Shown: piece by piece, positions 62,078-64,000 of the stretch
How positions within the stretch are numbered: position 1 is the first letter of the stretch
How the letters are laid out: each line of letters starts with the position of its first letter
Assembly (NCBI RefSeq): GCF_943193065.1
Contig: NZ_CALPCS010000003.1
Location: 62,001 to 126,000, forward strand
DNA: 64,000 nt
Origin: Veillonella agrestimuris
Lineage (GTDB): Bacteria; Bacillota; Negativicutes; Veillonellales; Veillonellaceae
Direction of reading: 5' to 3'
Program-made: the position numbers and the translations under genes
Notes under the pieces: model-generated
Seen by the model: the letters and a program-made list of their open reading frames with translations, nothing else
The model's database searches: none
What the model was told of the DNA's origin: nothing

Positions 62078-63042
62078 TGGCTAACGATAAAACTTTTCCA
62101 GAAGTAAAAACTAATCCGCTTACAGAAGCGGCTAAAAAACGTTTATCTCGCTCCATGATGTTCGTACCAGGTAATACACCTAAAATGATTAACAGTGCTG
62201 ATATTCACGGTGCTGATAGCATCATGTTCGACATTGAAGATTCCGTAGCAGTAACTGAAAAAGATACAGCTCGTCTTTTGACAGCAGAAGCTTTGAAATC
62301 CCGTACGTTCCGCGGTGAAACAGTGGTTCGTATCAACCATCCAACACAAACTCCATATGGTTATGATGACCTTGATGTAATCGTTCCTGCGAAACCAGAC
62401 TTGATTCGTCTTCCTAAAACAGAAGATGTATCTGAAGTTGAAATTGTAGCTAAAAAAATCGAAGAAGTAGAAAAAGCTAATGGGTGGCCAGAAGGTACAA
62501 TTAATATCATTGTTGCTATTGAGTCCGTTCGTGGCTTATATAATGTTCGTGAAATTTGTCACGGACCTCGCGTAGTAGCTATCGCTCTAGGTGCAGAAGA
62601 CTATCGTGCAGATCTTCGCACTGGTAAAAGCAAACCAGCAGTAGAGTTGTTGTTTGCTCGTCAAACCATTCTTCATGCTGCTCGCGAAGCGGGTATCCGT
62701 GTTATCGATACAGTATTCTCTGATGTAAAAGATCCAGAAGGTTTCCGTGAAGAAGTAGAATTTATCAAAGCATTAGGCTATGATGGTAAATCTTGCATTC
62801 ACCCAAGCCAAATCAAAATCATTCATGAAGTATTCACTCCGGATGAAAAAGAAATTGCTCATTCTGTAAAAGTGCTTAACAGCTATGCAGAAGCATTGAG
62901 AAACAATAAAGGTGTTATTGCTGTAGACGGCAAAATGATCGACGGTCCTATCGTAGTTCGTGCACAACGAGTTGTTGATAAAGCTCGTGCAGCAGGCATT
63001 AAAGTAGAATTAGAGGAAGGAGCAGAATACGATGTTAAATAA
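62077..63042 (+). CDS. citE: Citrate lyase beta subunit (citryl-ACP lyase)
   Basis: 321 residues, HpcH/HpaI TIM barrel. It cleaves the citryl thioester to acetyl thioester and oxaloacetate. RSMMFVPGNTPKMI, FDIEDSV, VVRINHP (Arg), AIESVRGLYN (Glu), ALGAEDYRADL (Asp) and GKSCIHPSQI are intact, and they are the Mg and substrate sites of CitE. The 20-residue N-terminal extension before RSMMFVP is longer than in E. coli. It starts on the last base of the citD stop and overlaps citF by 11 bp. Confidence 0.95.
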   Translation: MANDKTFPEVKTNPLTEAAKKRLSRSMMFVPGNTPKMINSADIHGADSIMFDIEDSVAVTEKDTARLLTAEALKSRTFRGETVVRINHPTQTPYGYDDLDVIVPAKPDLIRLPKTEDVSEVEIVAKKIEEVEKANGWPEGTINIIVAIESVRGLYNVREICHGPRVVAIALGAEDYRADLRTGKSKPAVELLFARQTILHAAREAGIRVIDTVFSDVKDPEGFREEVEFIKALGYDGKSCIHPSQIKIIHEVFTPDEKEIAHSVKVLNSYAEALRNNKGVIAVDGKMIDGPIVVRAQRVVDKARAAGIKVELEEGAEYDVK

Positions 63043-64000
63043 AGTAGGTCGCGAAATCCCAATGCATATTCCAGCCCTTGAAGGTCGCGAAGTATATCAA
63101 GGCGAATTCGTTATCGAACCAAAAGTAAAACGTGCAGGCAAACCTGTACATATGAGCCGTGTTGGCACTAATAAAGTAGTTGCATCTATCGATGAAGCTA
63201 TTGAAAAAGCTGGCGTTAAAGATGGCATGACTTTGTCTTTCCACCATCATTTGCGCAATGGCGACTATGTTATGAAAATGGTTATGGAACGAGTACAAGC
63301 AAAAGGTATTAAAGATATTACTGTTGCGTCTTCTTCCTTGTCCCCATGTCATGATTTCTTAGTGGAAATGATTCAAGACGGCACAGTAACAGCTATTGAA
63401 ACATCTGGCTTACGCGATCGTCTTGGTAAATTCTTAACACAAAACCCTGGCATTTTAAAACGCCCTGTAGTGATTCGTTCTCATGGTGGTCGTGCTCGCG
63501 CTATTGAATCTGGGGAAGTACACATTGACGTAGCTTTCATGGCTGCTCCTACTGCGGATCCTCGTGGTAATGCCACAGGCCGTATGGGTAAATCTGCATG
63601 TGGGGCATTAGGGTATGCTAAAGTTGACTCCCATTATGCAGACACAACTGTTATCATTACAGATAACTTAATCGATTATGTTCACCAATATGCTATTCCT
63701 CAAACTGACGTTGATTACGTAGTAGAAGTAGAAAGCATTGGCGATCCAGAAGGTATTGCGTCTGGTGCAGTAGGTTTCACTAAAAACCCTGTACAAATTA
63801 AAATCGCTGAATTAGCTGGTGAATTCCTTGATCAAGCAGGTATTATTAAAGATGGTTTCGTATTCCAATTAGGTGCAGGTGGTGCGCCATTGACAGTTGC
63901 GAAATTCATCGGTGAAAAATTACGTAAACGCGGTGAAGTAGCGGGCTTTGCTATCGGTGGTGCTACTGGTATCTTAACTGGTATGCTTGAAGAAGGCTTA
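63032..64000 (+). CDS. citF: Citrate lyase alpha subunit (citrate:ACP transferase), cut by window end
   Basis: 323 residues are seen; the full protein would be about 510. It starts with ATG 63032 (GAGGAAGGAGCAG upstream), inside citE. The CoA-transferase I fold shows FHHHLRNGDYVM, SSSLSPCHD, IRSHGGRARAIESGE, AAPTADPRGNATG and LGAGGAPLTVAKFIGEKL, all typical of CitF. It exchanges acetyl for citryl on the carrier. The frame is open to the last base, so the gene continues past 64000. Confidence 0.95.
   Translation, partial: MLNKVGREIPMHIPALEGREVYQGEFVIEPKVKRAGKPVHMSRVGTNKVVASIDEAIEKAGVKDGMTLSFHHHLRNGDYVMKMVMERVQAKGIKDITVASSSLSPCHDFLVEMIQDGTVTAIETSGLRDRLGKFLTQNPGILKRPVVIRSHGGRARAIESGEVHIDVAFMAAPTADPRGNATGRMGKSACGALGYAKVDSHYADTTVIITDNLIDYVHQYAIPQTDVDYVVEVESIGDPEGIASGAVGFTKNPVQIKIAELAGEFLDQAGIIKDGFVFQLGAGGAPLTVAKFIGEKLRKRGEVAGFAIGGATGILTGMLEEGL

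Overview
The window looks like a chromosomal segment of a Veillonella-like member of the Negativicutes. It is AT-rich, uses TAA and TAG stops freely, and combines Firmicute-type genes (RNase J, GdpP, SepF, YlmH, pyruvate kinase with an extra C-terminal domain) with the pathway set of an asaccharolytic anaerobe: the C5 tetrapyrrole route with a CobA-HemD fusion, menaquinone synthesis, and citrate lyase with a CitT-type carrier. This placement is inferred from gene content and protein character; no database search was run. Almost everything lies on the + strand. The only confident minus-strand gene is a DUF2939-like membrane-anchored protein at 28.6-29.2 kb.

Layout. 0-0.75 kb: two tandem YbjN-like paralogues, the first cut by the window edge. 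0.9-9.3 kb: purECFMNHD and a uracil-DNA-glycosylase-like gene, behind a strong promoter, a short leader ORF and an intrinsic terminator (probable attenuator). 9.4-11.8 kb: RNase J with a long Arg-rich N-terminal extension and a structured 5' UTR. 12-16.9 kb: DUF2232 protein, gdpP, rplI, then dnaB. 17-19.2 kb: HMA-type P1B ATPase with an ArsR/SmtB-like operator. 19.4-20.4 kb: CorA-like channel with a GTN motif. 20.5-28.5 kb: menF-menD-menH-menB, menE-menC and a hotdog thioesterase. 29.4-29.7 kb: tRNA-Asp, tRNA-Phe, tRNA-Leu. 29.8-37.4 kb: ilvDABN, an ABC ATPase and ilvC, behind an elaborate leader. 37.4-41.1 kb: DUF3290, DUF421, a B12-like radical SAM protein and pgeF. 41.2-44 kb: yggS-sepF-proC-ylmH. 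44.1-51.8 kb: precorrin-2 dehydrogenase-like, hemA, hemC, cobA-hemD, hemB, hemL, an XRE regulator and a YagU-like membrane protein. 52-58 kb: YgjP-like metalloprotease, dnaE, pyk. 58.2-59.9 kb: BI-1 family protein and a LysR regulator. 60-64 kb: citT and citDEF, with citF cut by the window edge.

The operons are coherent. The pur block carries the purine steps from PRPP to IMP except those of PurL/Q/S, PurB and PurK. The ilv block has all the common Ile/Val enzymes except the transaminase. The hem block goes from glutamyl-tRNA to uroporphyrinogen III and then branches toward sirohydrochlorin (siroheme, B12). The men block covers chorismate to DHNA.

I see no phage, IS element, CRISPR array or obvious island. 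The most interesting signals are regulatory or concern single residues. The pur and ilv operons each start with a small leader ORF and an intrinsic terminator. A 17-bp-arm dyad sits on the ilv promoter. CitD lacks the serine that normally carries the citrate-lyase prosthetic group. RNase J has an unusual basic low-complexity N-terminus. A YgjP-like protease gene appears to be leaderless.
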